The notes: generated by a model from the sequence alone, not told the origin. A stretch of 13,909 nucleotides of DNA from an uncultured Erysipelotrichaceae bacterium (GCA_900544435.1 UQVG01000022.1:1-13909), one strand, 5' to 3'. Positions 7,014 to 13,909 are shown, counted from the stretch's first letter. Numbers and translations: made by a program.

Positions 7014-8036
7014 ATGGAACATTTATATAATTATTCTTTAGAAGAATTAACTGAATATTTTAAATCAATCAATGAAAAGCCTTTTAGAGCAAAGCAGGTT
7101 TTTCAATGGTTATATCAAAAAAATGCTTTTGATTTTCAAGAAATGTCTAATATATCAAAAGATTTAAGAGAAAAATTAGAAAAACAATGCATCATTGATA
7201 CATTTGAAATACAAGAAAAACAAGTATCAAGTGATGGAACTATCAAATACTTATTTAAAATGATTGATGGTAACTTAATAGAAGCTGTTTTAATGAGACA
7301 TGACTATGGTCAATCATTATGTGTAACAAGCCAAGTAGGATGCAATATGCAATGTGCATTCTGTGCTAGTGGGCTTTTAAAAAAACAACGTAACTTAACA
7401 GCTGGTGAAATGGTGAATCAAGTCATGGCAGTGGCTAAAGATACAGGTATTCGTGTTTCACATGTTGTTGTTATGGGAACAGGTGAACCTTTTGATAACT
7501 ATGATGAAGTGATGAAATTCGTTAGAATTATTAATCATCCTCATGGTTTAGCTGTTGGAGCAAGACATATTACAATTTCTACATGTGGACTTGTTAATAT
7601 GATAGAAAGATATAGCAATGAAGGAATTCAAACAAATCTTGCTATTTCTTTACATGCCCCTAATGATGAAATTAGAGACCAATTAATGCCTGTTAATAAA
7701 GCATTTAATATGGATGCTTTAAGAAAAGGTGTTGCAGATTATATCGAAAAAACGAATCGTAGAGTCACATTTGAATATATTTTATTAGATGATGTCAACG
7801 ATTCACTTGCACATGCAAGACAACTTGCACATTATATGAGAGGATTAAATGCATATGTGAATTTAATTCCTTATAATAGTGTCGATGAACATGGTTTTAA
7901 ACCAAGCAGTCATGTAGAAGAATTTAAAGATGAACTTTTAAGATTACATATTAACTGTACGGTTAGAAAAGAACATGGTAGAGATATAGATGGAGCATGT
8001 GGTCAACTAAGAGCAAAGCGTAGCGGGGTGATATAA
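7014..8036 (+). CDS. rlmN: Dual-specificity 23S rRNA m2A2503 / tRNA m2A37 methyltransferase RlmN
   Basis: A radical-SAM enzyme that methylates C2 of A2503 in 23S rRNA and A37 of some tRNAs. The 340 residues include the iron-sulfur motif CxxxCxxC at C110, C114 and C117, and GTGEPF at 155-160. C103 (SLCVTSQVGC) and C329 (DGACGQL) align with the two mechanistic cysteines of E. coli RlmN (C118 and C355). The C-terminal NCTVRKEHGRDIDGACGQL signature points to RlmN and not Cfr, as does its place in the cluster. The gene starts 3 nt after rsmB, with AAAGGGA upstream as ribosome site, and its stop overlaps the next gene by one base (TAATG). Confidence 0.97.
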   Translation: MEHLYNYSLEELTEYFKSINEKPFRAKQVFQWLYQKNAFDFQEMSNISKDLREKLEKQCIIDTFEIQEKQVSSDGTIKYLFKMIDGNLIEAVLMRHDYGQSLCVTSQVGCNMQCAFCASGLLKKQRNLTAGEMVNQVMAVAKDTGIRVSHVVVMGTGEPFDNYDEVMKFVRIINHPHGLAVGARHITISTCGLVNMIERYSNEGIQTNLAISLHAPNDEIRDQLMPVNKAFNMDALRKGVADYIEKTNRRVTFEYILLDDVNDSLAHARQLAHYMRGLNAYVNLIPYNSVDEHGFKPSSHVEEFKDELLRLHINCTVRKEHGRDIDGACGQLRAKRSGVI

Positions 8037-8767
8037 TGGAATATTATGCATTGACTGATATTGGAAAAATCAGAGAAAAAAATCAAGATCAAGCGGCAAC
8101 GGCAATTAATTTAAAAGATCAAGTGTTAGGTGTTGTTTGTGATGGTATGGGAGGACATAGGGCAGGAGAAATTGCATCTCATGTCGTAGAGGAACATGTA
8201 CTGACATGTTTTAAAGCCAATCCGCCTTTTTTGGATGATGAAGAAGTGACAAATTGGTTAATGGATACTGTTTTAGAAGCACATCAAATTGTAAAAAGAA
8301 TGGCTGGTATGCAAGAAGATACAAAAGGAATGGGAACAACGGTTGCAATCTCTGTAGTTGATGGTGATGATGCCTTTTTTTGCCATGTAGGTGATAGTCG
8401 TATTTATGTTTATGATGATCATGAAATTATTCAAATGACAAGAGATCATACGCTGGTTAATGAATTGATTGATCGAGGAGCAATTACAAAAGAGGAAGGT
8501 AAGAATCATCGTCAAAAGAATATTTTAATGCAAGCAATTGGTGTTGAAATGAATATTGTACCAGATATTCAAAAATATAAGTTGAATGGAAAGAATATTT
8601 TAATCTGTAGTGATGGATTATTTAATTCTTTAGAAGATGAAGAAATTTTAAATATTGTTAAAAAAAATATGAATGTTAGAGATAAAGTACATCTTTTAAT
8701 TGAACAAGCAAATGAACATGGTGGACATGATAATATTGCTGCTGTGTTAATAGAAGGAGGACGTTAA
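8036..8767 (+). CDS. prpC: PP2C-type Ser/Thr protein phosphatase (PrpC/Stp)
   Basis: A metal-dependent phosphatase that reverses phosphorylation by the neighbouring PASTA kinase. The 243 residues carry the bacterial PP2C motifs in order: REKNQD with D18, VCDGMGGHRAGE with metal ligand D36, GMGTT (98-102), GDSRIYVY with D120, TRDHTLVNELIDRGAI, QAIG, SDGLFN with D193, and GGHDNIAAVLI with D232. Length and ligand set are complete. A good ribosome site, GGGGTGAT (8025-8032), lies within the end of rlmN. The kinase gene starts 3 nt after this stop. The adjacent phosphatase-kinase pair is the standard Firmicute arrangement, so partner assignment is secure by context. Confidence 0.96.
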   Translation: MEYYALTDIGKIREKNQDQAATAINLKDQVLGVVCDGMGGHRAGEIASHVVEEHVLTCFKANPPFLDDEEVTNWLMDTVLEAHQIVKRMAGMQEDTKGMGTTVAISVVDGDDAFFCHVGDSRIYVYDDHEIIQMTRDHTLVNELIDRGAITKEEGKNHRQKNILMQAIGVEMNIVPDIQKYKLNGKNILICSDGLFNSLEDEEILNIVKKNMNVRDKVHLLIEQANEHGGHDNIAAVLIEGGR

Positions 8768-8770
8768 AAA

Positions 8771-10663
8771 ATGAATAAAATCATTGCTGAACGTTATGAA
8801 TTGATTGATATTATTGGTCAAGGAGGAATGGCAGATGTTTATCTAGCAAATGATACGATTTTAAATCGTACAATTGCTATTAAGATATTACGTACATCTT
8901 TAGCGAAAGATCCAATCTACATTGCTAGATTTCAAAGGGAAGCTTCAGCAGCAGCTGCGCTTTCACATAAAAATATTGTAGAAATTTATGATGTAGGTGA
9001 AGATAATGATCAATACTATATCGTCATGGAATATGTTCCTGGAAGAACGTTGAAAGAGTTAATTGCTAAACGTGGTGCTTTACATGTTATGGAAGCTATT
9101 GATATTATGAAACAAGTGCTTTCTGGAACTGCAAGAGCTCATCAAATGGGAATCATACATCGTGATTTAAAACCACAAAATATTTTGGTGACTGATACAG
9201 GTACGGCTAAGATTGCTGATTTTGGAATTGCTTCTATTCAATCACTTACACAATTTACACAAACAGATGTGATTATGGGTTCTCTTCATTATTTAGCACC
9301 AGAATTAGCACGAGGAGAAAAAGCAACAGTTCAAAGTGATATTTATGCTTTAGGAATTGTTTTTTATGAATTATTAAGAGGTCAAGTACCATTTAATGGT
9401 GAATCTCCTGTAAATATTGCTTTAAAACATATGCAAGAAGATTTACCATCACTTAGAGAATTTAATCCTTCTATTCCTCAATCAGTAGAAAATATTATTA
9501 TTAAAGCAACAGCTAAAAACCTAAATGATCGTTATAAAAGCGCAAATGAGATGTTAGAGGATTTACAAACATGTTTATCAAGAACTGATGAAGAAAAGCT
9601 TGTTTTTGATCATAGTGATGAAACAAATGATCCAACAATTGTTGCTAATCCTCGTCAATTCTTTGATGAAGAAACAGAAGAAGTTGAAGAAAGAGTTACT
9701 GAAAAGAAAAAACCAACTCAAAATAAAATTTTAGAAAAATTAAAAAATCCTAAAGTTCTTGCAGGAGTTGTTGCAGGGGTTGTTTTGATTATTGGAATTA
9801 TTTGTTATTTCTTACTTTTTGGTGGAAATAAACAACCAAATGTAATGCCTGATTTAGTAGGACTTACACAAAGTGAAGCTGAAGAATTATTAAAAGATTA
9901 TGGTGTAACTATTAATAAGACTGTTTTTAAGGAATTATCTGATGATTATAAAAAAGGATTAATTACAAAAACTGATCCTGAAAAAGGTTCTTCTATTAAA
10001 GAAGGCGATGTTATTACAATTACAGTTTCAAAAGGAAAATATATTGTTTTAGATGATTATACTGGTTTAAGTTATGAAGAAGCTGAAAAGAAATTAGAAA
10101 AACTTGGATTTAAAGTTGATATAAATCGAGAAGTTTCTGACAAAAAAGCAGGTACAGTTTTAGAACAAAGTTTAGAAAAAGGTTATAAACAAGACCCAAC
10201 AGATAAAGATCGTACAATTACACTTACAGTTTCTAAAGGATCTTATGTTATTTTAGATGATTATACTGGTATGAGTTATGATGATGCCTATAATAAATTG
10301 AGTGGTTTAGGTTTTAATGTTACAAAACGTGAACAAACATCTGATCAACCAGCAGGTACTGTTATTGATCAAAACTTAGCGAAGGGTTACAAAGTAGATC
10401 CAACAGACACTAATAGAAATATTACTTTGACAGTTTCTACTGGCTATAGTCAAACAGTTCCTTCGGTTGTTGGTTTAACACCTGATAGTGCGAAGTCAAA
10501 TCTTGAAAACTTAGGATTTACAGTTTCTATGGAAGGAACACAGTTCCCTGAATCTGGTGGAGATGAACGTTATATTGGTGCAGTTTATAAACAAAGTATA
10601 GCTGCTGGAACAAAAGTTGATAAAAAAGGAACAACAATTACAATCTATTATTATGAAGACTAA
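8771..10663 (+). CDS. prkC: PASTA-domain Ser/Thr protein kinase (PrkC/Stk family), transmembrane
   Basis: A membrane kinase whose outer PASTA repeats are known in the family to bind peptidoglycan fragments or lipid II. The 630 residues hold a kinase domain at about 10-270: Gly loop IGQGGMADVY (15-24), K38, HRDLKPQN (130-137) with D132, and DFG (150-152). The Thr-rich activation segment is followed by MGSLHYLAPE. A charged linker (about 270-328) leads to one membrane helix (330-351). Four PASTA units follow: about 356-422, 423-490, 491-558 and 561-629. Units 2 and 3 begin with LDDYTG instead of the usual VPDVVG type and look like a recent tandem duplication. AGAAGGAGG just before the ATG is a strong ribosome site. 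In B. subtilis the orthologue triggers spore germination and phosphorylates RsgA, the product of the next gene. That fits the CotD-like gene here but is inference. Confidence 0.97.
   Translation: MNKIIAERYELIDIIGQGGMADVYLANDTILNRTIAIKILRTSLAKDPIYIARFQREASAAAALSHKNIVEIYDVGEDNDQYYIVMEYVPGRTLKELIAKRGALHVMEAIDIMKQVLSGTARAHQMGIIHRDLKPQNILVTDTGTAKIADFGIASIQSLTQFTQTDVIMGSLHYLAPELARGEKATVQSDIYALGIVFYELLRGQVPFNGESPVNIALKHMQEDLPSLREFNPSIPQSVENIIIKATAKNLNDRYKSANEMLEDLQTCLSRTDEEKLVFDHSDETNDPTIVANPRQFFDEETEEVEERVTEKKKPTQNKILEKLKNPKVLAGVVAGVVLIIGIICYFLLFGGNKQPNVMPDLVGLTQSEAEELLKDYGVTINKTVFKELSDDYKKGLITKTDPEKGSSIKEGDVITITVSKGKYIVLDDYTGLSYEEAEKKLEKLGFKVDINREVSDKKAGTVLEQSLEKGYKQDPTDKDRTITLTVSKGSYVILDDYTGMSYDDAYNKLSGLGFNVTKREQTSDQPAGTVIDQNLAKGYKVDPTDTNRNITLTVSTGYSQTVPSVVGLTPDSAKSNLENLGFTVSMEGTQFPESGGDERYIGAVYKQSIAAGTKVDKKGTTITIYYYED
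10047..10454 (+). repeat. Direct tandem repeat in the kinase gene (two PASTA units, 204-nt period)
   Basis: Two 204-nt units encode PASTA units 2 and 3. A 20-nt exact match (10047-10066 and 10251-10270) is offset by exactly 204 nt, or 68 codons. At protein level both units share DDYTGxSY, LGFxV, AGTV, KGYKxDPTD and ITLTVS at matching positions. Confidence 0.8.
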
Positions 10664-11540
10664 CGTAGATAAAGGGCGTATTGTAAAAGCGCTAGCTGGT
10701 TTTTATTACATTGATGATGGTCATGAAGTACATCAATGTCGTGCCCGTGGAAAATTTAGAAAACAAGATATAAAACCAGTTGTTGGCGATTTTGTAGAAT
10801 TTCAAAAAGGTAACCATGATGATGGTTACCTTCTCAAAATATTAGAGAGAAAAAATGTTTTAAGAAGACCACCGATTGCAAATATTGATCAAGCATTGCT
10901 TGTCTTTTCAAGAAAAGAGCCTGATTTTTCAACAGTATTATTAGATAAGTTTTTATTATTGATAGAACATTATCATATAAAACCAATCATTGTTATTTCT
11001 AAAATGGATATAGAAGGTGATGATTCTATTTATCAATATATTCAAGAATATCGAGATGCTGGTTATACTGTCATTGAAACAAGTTCTAAACAAAATAAAG
11101 GTATAGATGAAATTAAAGATATTTTTAAAGATCAAGTGACTGTGATTACAGGACAAAGTGGAGTTGGGAAATCAACCCTTTTAAATGCTTTAGATATTTC
11201 TTTAAATTTAGAAACAAATCAAATATCAAAAGCTTTAGGAAGAGGTAAACATACAACAAGACATGTTGAACTTATGAATTTATATGATGGCTATGTAGCA
11301 GATACCCCTGGTTTTTCATCTCTTGAATTAGAGATGGAACCTACTGATGCAGCGAGAGCTTATCATGATTTTGATGAATATGCTTCTCATTGTAAGTTTA
11401 GAGGATGTTTACATGATAGTGAACCTCATTGTGCAGTTAAAGAAGCAGTTGATGAGGGGAAAATTTCTAAAGAACGTTATGAACATTATTTAACAATGTT
11501 AAAAGAATTAAAGGAAAAAAAGGAGAAAAGATATGGTTAA
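10653..11540 (+). CDS. rsgA: Ribosome small-subunit maturation GTPase RsgA (YloQ/CpgA)
   Basis: A circularly permuted GTPase that helps late 30S assembly. The 295-residue protein has an N-terminal OB fold (about 8-65). The G motifs come in permuted order: G4 SKMD (116-119), G5 SSK (144-146), G1 GQSGVGKST (167-175), the switch region LGRGKHTTRH (195-204) and G3 DTPG (217-220). The zinc-binding tail has C247, C252, H254 and C260. The ATG overlaps the last 11 nt of the kinase gene and has no nearby Shine-Dalgarno, so it is probably translated by coupling. An in-frame TTG twelve codons earlier is possible but would add residues that the family lacks. Its position after the PP2C-kinase pair is conserved in Firmicutes, where the kinase is known to phosphorylate it. 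A strong hairpin lies inside the gene at 10807-10832. Confidence 0.95.
   Translation: MKTNVDKGRIVKALAGFYYIDDGHEVHQCRARGKFRKQDIKPVVGDFVEFQKGNHDDGYLLKILERKNVLRRPPIANIDQALLVFSRKEPDFSTVLLDKFLLLIEHYHIKPIIVISKMDIEGDDSIYQYIQEYRDAGYTVIETSSKQNKGIDEIKDIFKDQVTVITGQSGVGKSTLLNALDISLNLETNQISKALGRGKHTTRHVELMNLYDGYVADTPGFSSLELEMEPTDAARAYHDFDEYASHCKFRGCLHDSEPHCAVKEAVDEGKISKERYEHYLTMLKELKEKKEKRYG
10807..10832 (+). other. Perfect intragenic inverted repeat in rsgA
   Basis: Bases 10807-10817 and 10822-10832 form a perfect 11-bp inverted repeat with a 4-nt spacer. It is unusually G/C-containing for this sequence and has no T-tract after it. It encodes the loop residues around GNHDDGY in the OB fold. A function is not established. 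Confidence 0.85.
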
Positions 11541-12183
11541 AGTTGCACCTTCACTTCTTTCAGCTGATTTTGCATGTTTGAAAGATGATATTGAAAAAAT
11601 TGAAAATGGAAAAGCTGATTGGCTTCATTATGATGTTATGGATGGACATTTTGTACCTAATATTTCTTTTGGATATAGTATTTTAAAAGATGTGTCTAAA
11701 GTTACAAATTTATTTTTAGATGTTCATTTAATGATTAGTGAACCTCAAAAGTATGTAGATGAATTTATTAAAAGTGGAGCAAATTTAATTGTTTTTCATA
11801 TTGAAGCAATGGAAAATAAAGAAGATACTTTAGCACTTATTCATCATATTAAAGAAAATAATGTACAAGTAGGAATAAGTATTAAACCAAATACACCTGT
11901 TGATGCTATTCAAGATTATTTATCTTTATTAGATGTTGTTTTAGTAATGTCAGTTGAACCAGGATTTGGTGGACAATCATTTAAAGAAATTGCTCTTGAT
12001 AAAATTAAAGATTTAGCTGCTAGAAGAAAAGAAAATAATGATCATTATTTAATTGAAGTAGATGGTGGTATTAATGCTACAACTGGAAAACAATGCAAAG
12101 ATGCAGGTGTTGATGTTTTAGTTGCTGGAAGTTATGTATTTAATAGTGATGATTACACACAAAGGATTGCTTCTTTAAAATGA
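11533..12183 (+). CDS. rpe: Ribulose-phosphate 3-epimerase
   Basis: Interconverts ribulose 5-phosphate and xylulose 5-phosphate in the pentose phosphate pathway. It is a 216-residue TIM barrel with the family motifs APSLLSADF (5-13), LHYDVMDGHFVPN with H32 and catalytic D34, DVHLMI with H65, VEPGFGGQSF (141-150), and EVDGGIN with D177. The metal ligands and both catalytic aspartates are present. AAGGAG lies 7 nt before the ATG, within the end of rsgA, and the two genes overlap by 8 nt. Its stop overlaps the thiN start as ATGA. Its place between rsgA and thiN is the usual Firmicute order. Confidence 0.97.
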   Translation: MVKVAPSLLSADFACLKDDIEKIENGKADWLHYDVMDGHFVPNISFGYSILKDVSKVTNLFLDVHLMISEPQKYVDEFIKSGANLIVFHIEAMENKEDTLALIHHIKENNVQVGISIKPNTPVDAIQDYLSLLDVVLVMSVEPGFGGQSFKEIALDKIKDLAARRKENNDHYLIEVDGGINATTGKQCKDAGVDVLVAGSYVFNSDDYTQRIASLK

Positions 12184-12779
12184 AAATAGCATTATGTGCA
12201 ACACACTTATTTAATATGACATTACCTCAAGATAGAGACTATATTGGGGTTGATCATGGGGTAGAGGAATTATTAAAGCAAGGAATAACACCGAGGTTTG
12301 CAATAGGAGATTTTGATTCTTTACAAAATAGAAAATCATTAGAAGATTTAAATATTCAAATATTACCTGAAAGAAAAGATGTTACAGATACGCATGCTGC
12401 TATCGAATATGCAATTTCTAAAGGTTATGATGAAATTGAATTATATGGTGTTACCGGAGGACGTTTAGATCATTTTTTTGCAGTTATGTGTTTGCTTGAA
12501 AAATATCAAGATGTTTCTATAAAGGTTATTGACCAACAAAACTGTATTCAATTATTAAAACCTGGAATTCATCATATATATAATCAAGAATATTATTATT
12601 TTTCATTGTTTGCTTTGAATGAAAGTATTCTTTCTATTAGTCAAGCTGAATATACATTAGATCATTATTTACTTAAAAGAGATGATCCATTATGTGTATC
12701 GAATGAAGTTAAAGGTAAATATTCGATTATTGAAAATAATGAAAATATTATTTTAGTTCAATCAAGAGATGCTCAATAG
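12180..12779 (+). CDS. thiN: Thiamine pyrophosphokinase
   Basis: Transfers pyrophosphate from ATP to thiamine to make thiamine diphosphate. At 199 residues it is somewhat shorter than the 210-215 typical of the family. The recognisable motifs are GVDHGVEELLKQGITP (23-38), GDFDS (43-47), DVTDT (67-71) within a segment that is usually DKTDTE, YGVTGGRLDH (89-98), and SNE in the C-terminal substrate-binding half. The DKTDTE segment reads DVTDTH here, a modest departure that keeps the Asp residues. The ATG overlaps the rpe stop as ATGA, so the gene is translationally coupled. It is the last gene of the operon, and its stop codon sits in the loop of the terminator. B. subtilis has the small spoVM gene next; none is visible here. 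Confidence 0.93.
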   Translation: MKIALCATHLFNMTLPQDRDYIGVDHGVEELLKQGITPRFAIGDFDSLQNRKSLEDLNIQILPERKDVTDTHAAIEYAISKGYDEIELYGVTGGRLDHFFAVMCLLEKYQDVSIKVIDQQNCIQLLKPGIHHIYNQEYYYFSLFALNESILSISQAEYTLDHYLLKRDDPLCVSNEVKGKYSIIENNENIILVQSRDAQ

Positions 12780-12790
12780 GCATCTTTTTT
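12764..12790 (+). terminator. Terminator of the priA-thiN operon
   Basis: Bases 12764-12772 pair with 12780-12788 (9 bp, one G-U) around a 7-nt loop that contains the thiN stop codon, and the 3' arm merges into a T6 run (12785-12790). An alternative longer fold adds a perfect outer 7-bp helix (12759-12765 with 12789-12795). Confidence 0.8.
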
Positions 12791-12855
12791 GATTGCTTAA
12801 TATTTACCAACTAAGTAATAAGTGTGCAGGTGTAAAAGATGTTTTTAGAATAAAG

Positions 12856-12864
12856 TGTTATACT
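12856..12864 (+). promoter_or_regulatory. Extended -10 promoter of the 148-residue protein gene
   Basis: TGTTATACT is an extended -10 (TGn plus TATACT). No clear -35 is seen 17 bp upstream. The predicted leader is about 30 nt. The rest of 12796-12900 shows no other feature. Confidence 0.5.
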
Positions 12865-12901
12865 ATAAGAAGAATATTTAAAAGAGGATGGGTGAACTAA
12901 A

Positions 12902-13348
12902 GTGGAACAAACAGTAAGTAAAATTGAAGAATTATTAGAGAAGCCATGCTATGTGATAGATTTTCTTCCTGAACAGGTAAAACCAAGTTCAAGAGGACAA
13001 TTTTTTGATGTGGAATGTTATTTACTCAATAGTGATAAACATTTTTTGCTGAAAGATAAATTTGTAAATATCATTATAAAATTAATGTGTTATTATCATG
13101 TATCTATACAATTGGATGATTGGATTGACCGACCATCTTTACAAAGAGTAGAGGATGCAATCAATACAATCATGAATAACCATTCAGGTTGGTTGAATAT
13201 ATTGCTTCCAGATGAAAATGTTCTTGTGGTTTTTGAATGGGATAGTTTAAATTTAACAGTGTATAATCCATCAAAGGAAATACAGGCACTTATGCAAAAG
13301 ATAGCTTGTTCAGAAGGCCTTTTTTGGCGAAAATCAGATATGATTTGA
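12902..13348 (+). CDS. Conserved-looking protein of unknown function (148 residues)
   Basis: I do not recognise a named family. The protein begins at a GTG preceded by GGGTGA (12890-12895, in an AGGATGGGTGA context) and is soluble, with no signal peptide or membrane helix. Its N-terminal part, with KPCYVIDFLPEQV (14-26) and GQFFDVECYLL (32-42), looks like a structured and probably conserved segment. A central IIIKLMCYYHVSI helix-strand region follows, then LLPDENVLVVFEWDSLNLTVYNP (about 100-122), which looks like paired beta strands, and a short C-terminal helix ending FWRKSD. The beta-alpha alternation suggests a small globular domain. It has its own promoter and stands between the thiN terminator and an RpiR-type regulator. 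Codon use matches its neighbours, so there is no sign of recent transfer. Confidence 0.8.
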   Translation: MEQTVSKIEELLEKPCYVIDFLPEQVKPSSRGQFFDVECYLLNSDKHFLLKDKFVNIIIKLMCYYHVSIQLDDWIDRPSLQRVEDAINTIMNNHSGWLNILLPDENVLVVFEWDSLNLTVYNPSKEIQALMQKIACSEGLFWRKSDMI

Positions 13349-13442
13349 TAATATTTCAAAATTAGAAAGGCTTTATAAGAAAAGCAAATAATTCTTATAT
13401 AAAATAAATTAATGGAAGGTGTTTTTATATAATAACATGAAG

Positions 13443-13482
13443 AGTTTTTTTGTAGAAAAACTGTGTTTTTGTTTTCTTTTTT
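13443..13482 (+). terminator. Weak candidate terminator after the 148-residue protein gene
   Basis: Bases 13443-13449 pair with 13456-13462 (7 bp, mostly A-T) around a 6-nt loop, followed by a T-rich run to 13482. It lies about 95 nt after the stop. An A/T-only hairpin is also present between the gene and this site. The stem is weak, so this is tentative. Confidence 0.35.
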
Positions 13483-13497
13483 ATTATATGCTATGAT
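13469..13497 (+). promoter_or_regulatory. Promoter of the RpiR-family gene
   Basis: TTGTTT (13469-13474), a 17-bp spacer and TATGAT (13492-13497) preceded by TGc make an extended -10 promoter. The expected start is near 13504. The -35 lies in the T-rich tail of the preceding weak terminator. Confidence 0.5.
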
Positions 13498-13518
13498 ATC
13501 AAAAAAGGATGTGATGGT

Positions 13519-13909
13519 ATGTTATTAATTGATAAACTAACGAATAAAGTTGATTTTTCTAAAAGTGAAATTGTGATTGCTGATTTTATTATTCAATTAG
13601 GGGAAAAAATAAAAAATTATTCAGCAAGAAGTATTGCTAAAGAAACTTATACGTCACCAGCAACAGTCTTAAATTTATGTAAGAAAATTGGAATTGAAGG
13701 TTTTGATAATTTTAAGAAGGCTTATTTAAGTGAAATTGAGTATTTAAATCAGCAATTTGGGACAGTTGATCCTAATTTACCTTTTGATCAAGGGGATACT
13801 ATTTTTAAAATAGCTAATAAAATGGGTTCTTTATATGAAGAAACAATTAAAGATACGTTATCTTTATTACATCATGATTTATTTCAAAAAGCTGTTCAAT
13901 TATTAAATA
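13519..13909 (+). CDS. RpiR/MurR-family transcriptional regulator, N-terminal part (runs off the window)
   Basis: The reading frame is open to the window end, giving about 130 residues. The first 75 or so form the RpiR-type helix-turn-helix: FSKSEIVIADFII, then NYSARSIAKETYTSPATVLNLCKKIGIEGFDNFKKAY, where YTSPATVLNLCKKIG is the recognition-helix segment. Family members carry a C-terminal SIS sugar-phosphate-binding domain, which would lie outside this window. They usually control sugar or amino-sugar (for example MurNAc) uptake genes placed next to them. AGGATGTGAT just upstream is the ribosome site. The regulated sugar cannot be told from this fragment. Confidence 0.88.
   Translation, partial: MLLIDKLTNKVDFSKSEIVIADFIIQLGEKIKNYSARSIAKETYTSPATVLNLCKKIGIEGFDNFKKAYLSEIEYLNQQFGTVDPNLPFDQGDTIFKIANKMGSLYEETIKDTLSLLHHDLFQKAVQLLN

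Noticed and set aside
10617..10652. TTG-started extension of rsgA
   Set aside because: It adds 12 residues not seen in the family and lies within the PASTA coding region; the ATG at 10653 fits better, though it lacks a Shine-Dalgarno.
10807..10832. The rsgA hairpin as an intrinsic terminator
   Set aside because: There is no T-tract after it, and the reading frame continues to an intact protein.
12780..12901. A spoVM gene after thiN, as in Bacillus subtilis
   Set aside because: No short frame here encodes anything like SpoVM; the longest ATG frame ends after a few codons.
13096..13359. Minus-strand open frame of 87 codons opposite the 148-residue gene
   Set aside because: Low-complexity shadow translation with no promoter or ribosome site; the plus-strand gene has both.
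13366..13400. A/T-only hairpin downstream of the 148-residue gene as a terminator or small RNA
   Set aside because: The 8-bp stem has a 10-nt loop, almost no G-C pairs and no T-tract, so it is not distinguishable from chance in this composition.
1..13909. CRISPR arrays, insertion sequences, tRNA or rRNA genes, riboswitches, prophage or defence genes
   Set aside because: I looked for repeat-spacer structure, transposase motifs, tRNA cloverleaf sequences and long structured leaders and saw none.

Overview
The window is about 30% G+C by eye and reads as a low-GC Gram-positive (Firmicutes/Bacillota) chromosome. Shine-Dalgarno sequences are strong, the terminators are classic hairpins with T-tracts, and the gene order is the Firmicute gmk-priA-rsmB-rlmN-PP2C-PASTA kinase-rsgA-rpe-thiN cluster. 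A small cysteine-rich protein resembling the CotD spore-coat family suggests a spore former. The very compact cluster and A/T-rich codon usage fit an Erysipelotrichia/Coprobacillaceae-type gut anaerobe, but this placement is inference without a database search.

Layout. Bases 71-817 (minus) encode the peptidoglycan-editing factor PgeF. It is divergent from a 92-residue CotD-like protein (887-1165, plus). That gene converges on rqcH (minus, start reassigned to 2823), and the two share one bidirectional terminator. rqcH is divergent from gmk, with closely packed promoters at 2841-2892. gmk (start reassigned to a TTG at 2923) ends in its own terminator. A new promoter at 3515-3544 then opens a tightly packed eight-gene operon: priA, rsmB, rlmN, stp, stk, rsgA, rpe, thiN (3568-12779). 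Gaps there are at most 3 nt, or the genes overlap, and the operon closes with a terminator at 12764-12790. A 148-residue protein of unknown function (12902-13348) and the 5' part of an RpiR-family regulator (13519 to the window end) follow, each with its own extended -10 promoter. No gene-free stretch exceeds 300 bases.

Function. The operon joins replication restart (PriA), ribosome maturation and modification (RsmB, RlmN, RsgA), Ser/Thr phospho-signalling (PP2C phosphatase and PASTA kinase) and small-molecule metabolism (Rpe, ThiN). RqcH adds ribosome-associated quality control. The PASTA kinase and PgeF both touch peptidoglycan.

The window is mostly recognisable housekeeping DNA, and I do not see a clearly new system. 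The points most worth a second look are: stop codons built into terminator hairpins at every transcription-unit end that has a clear hairpin; the loss of rpoZ, coaBC, def and fmt from the usual cluster; a 68-residue tandem repeat in the PASTA region; a perfect hairpin inside rsgA; and the unassigned 148-residue protein.
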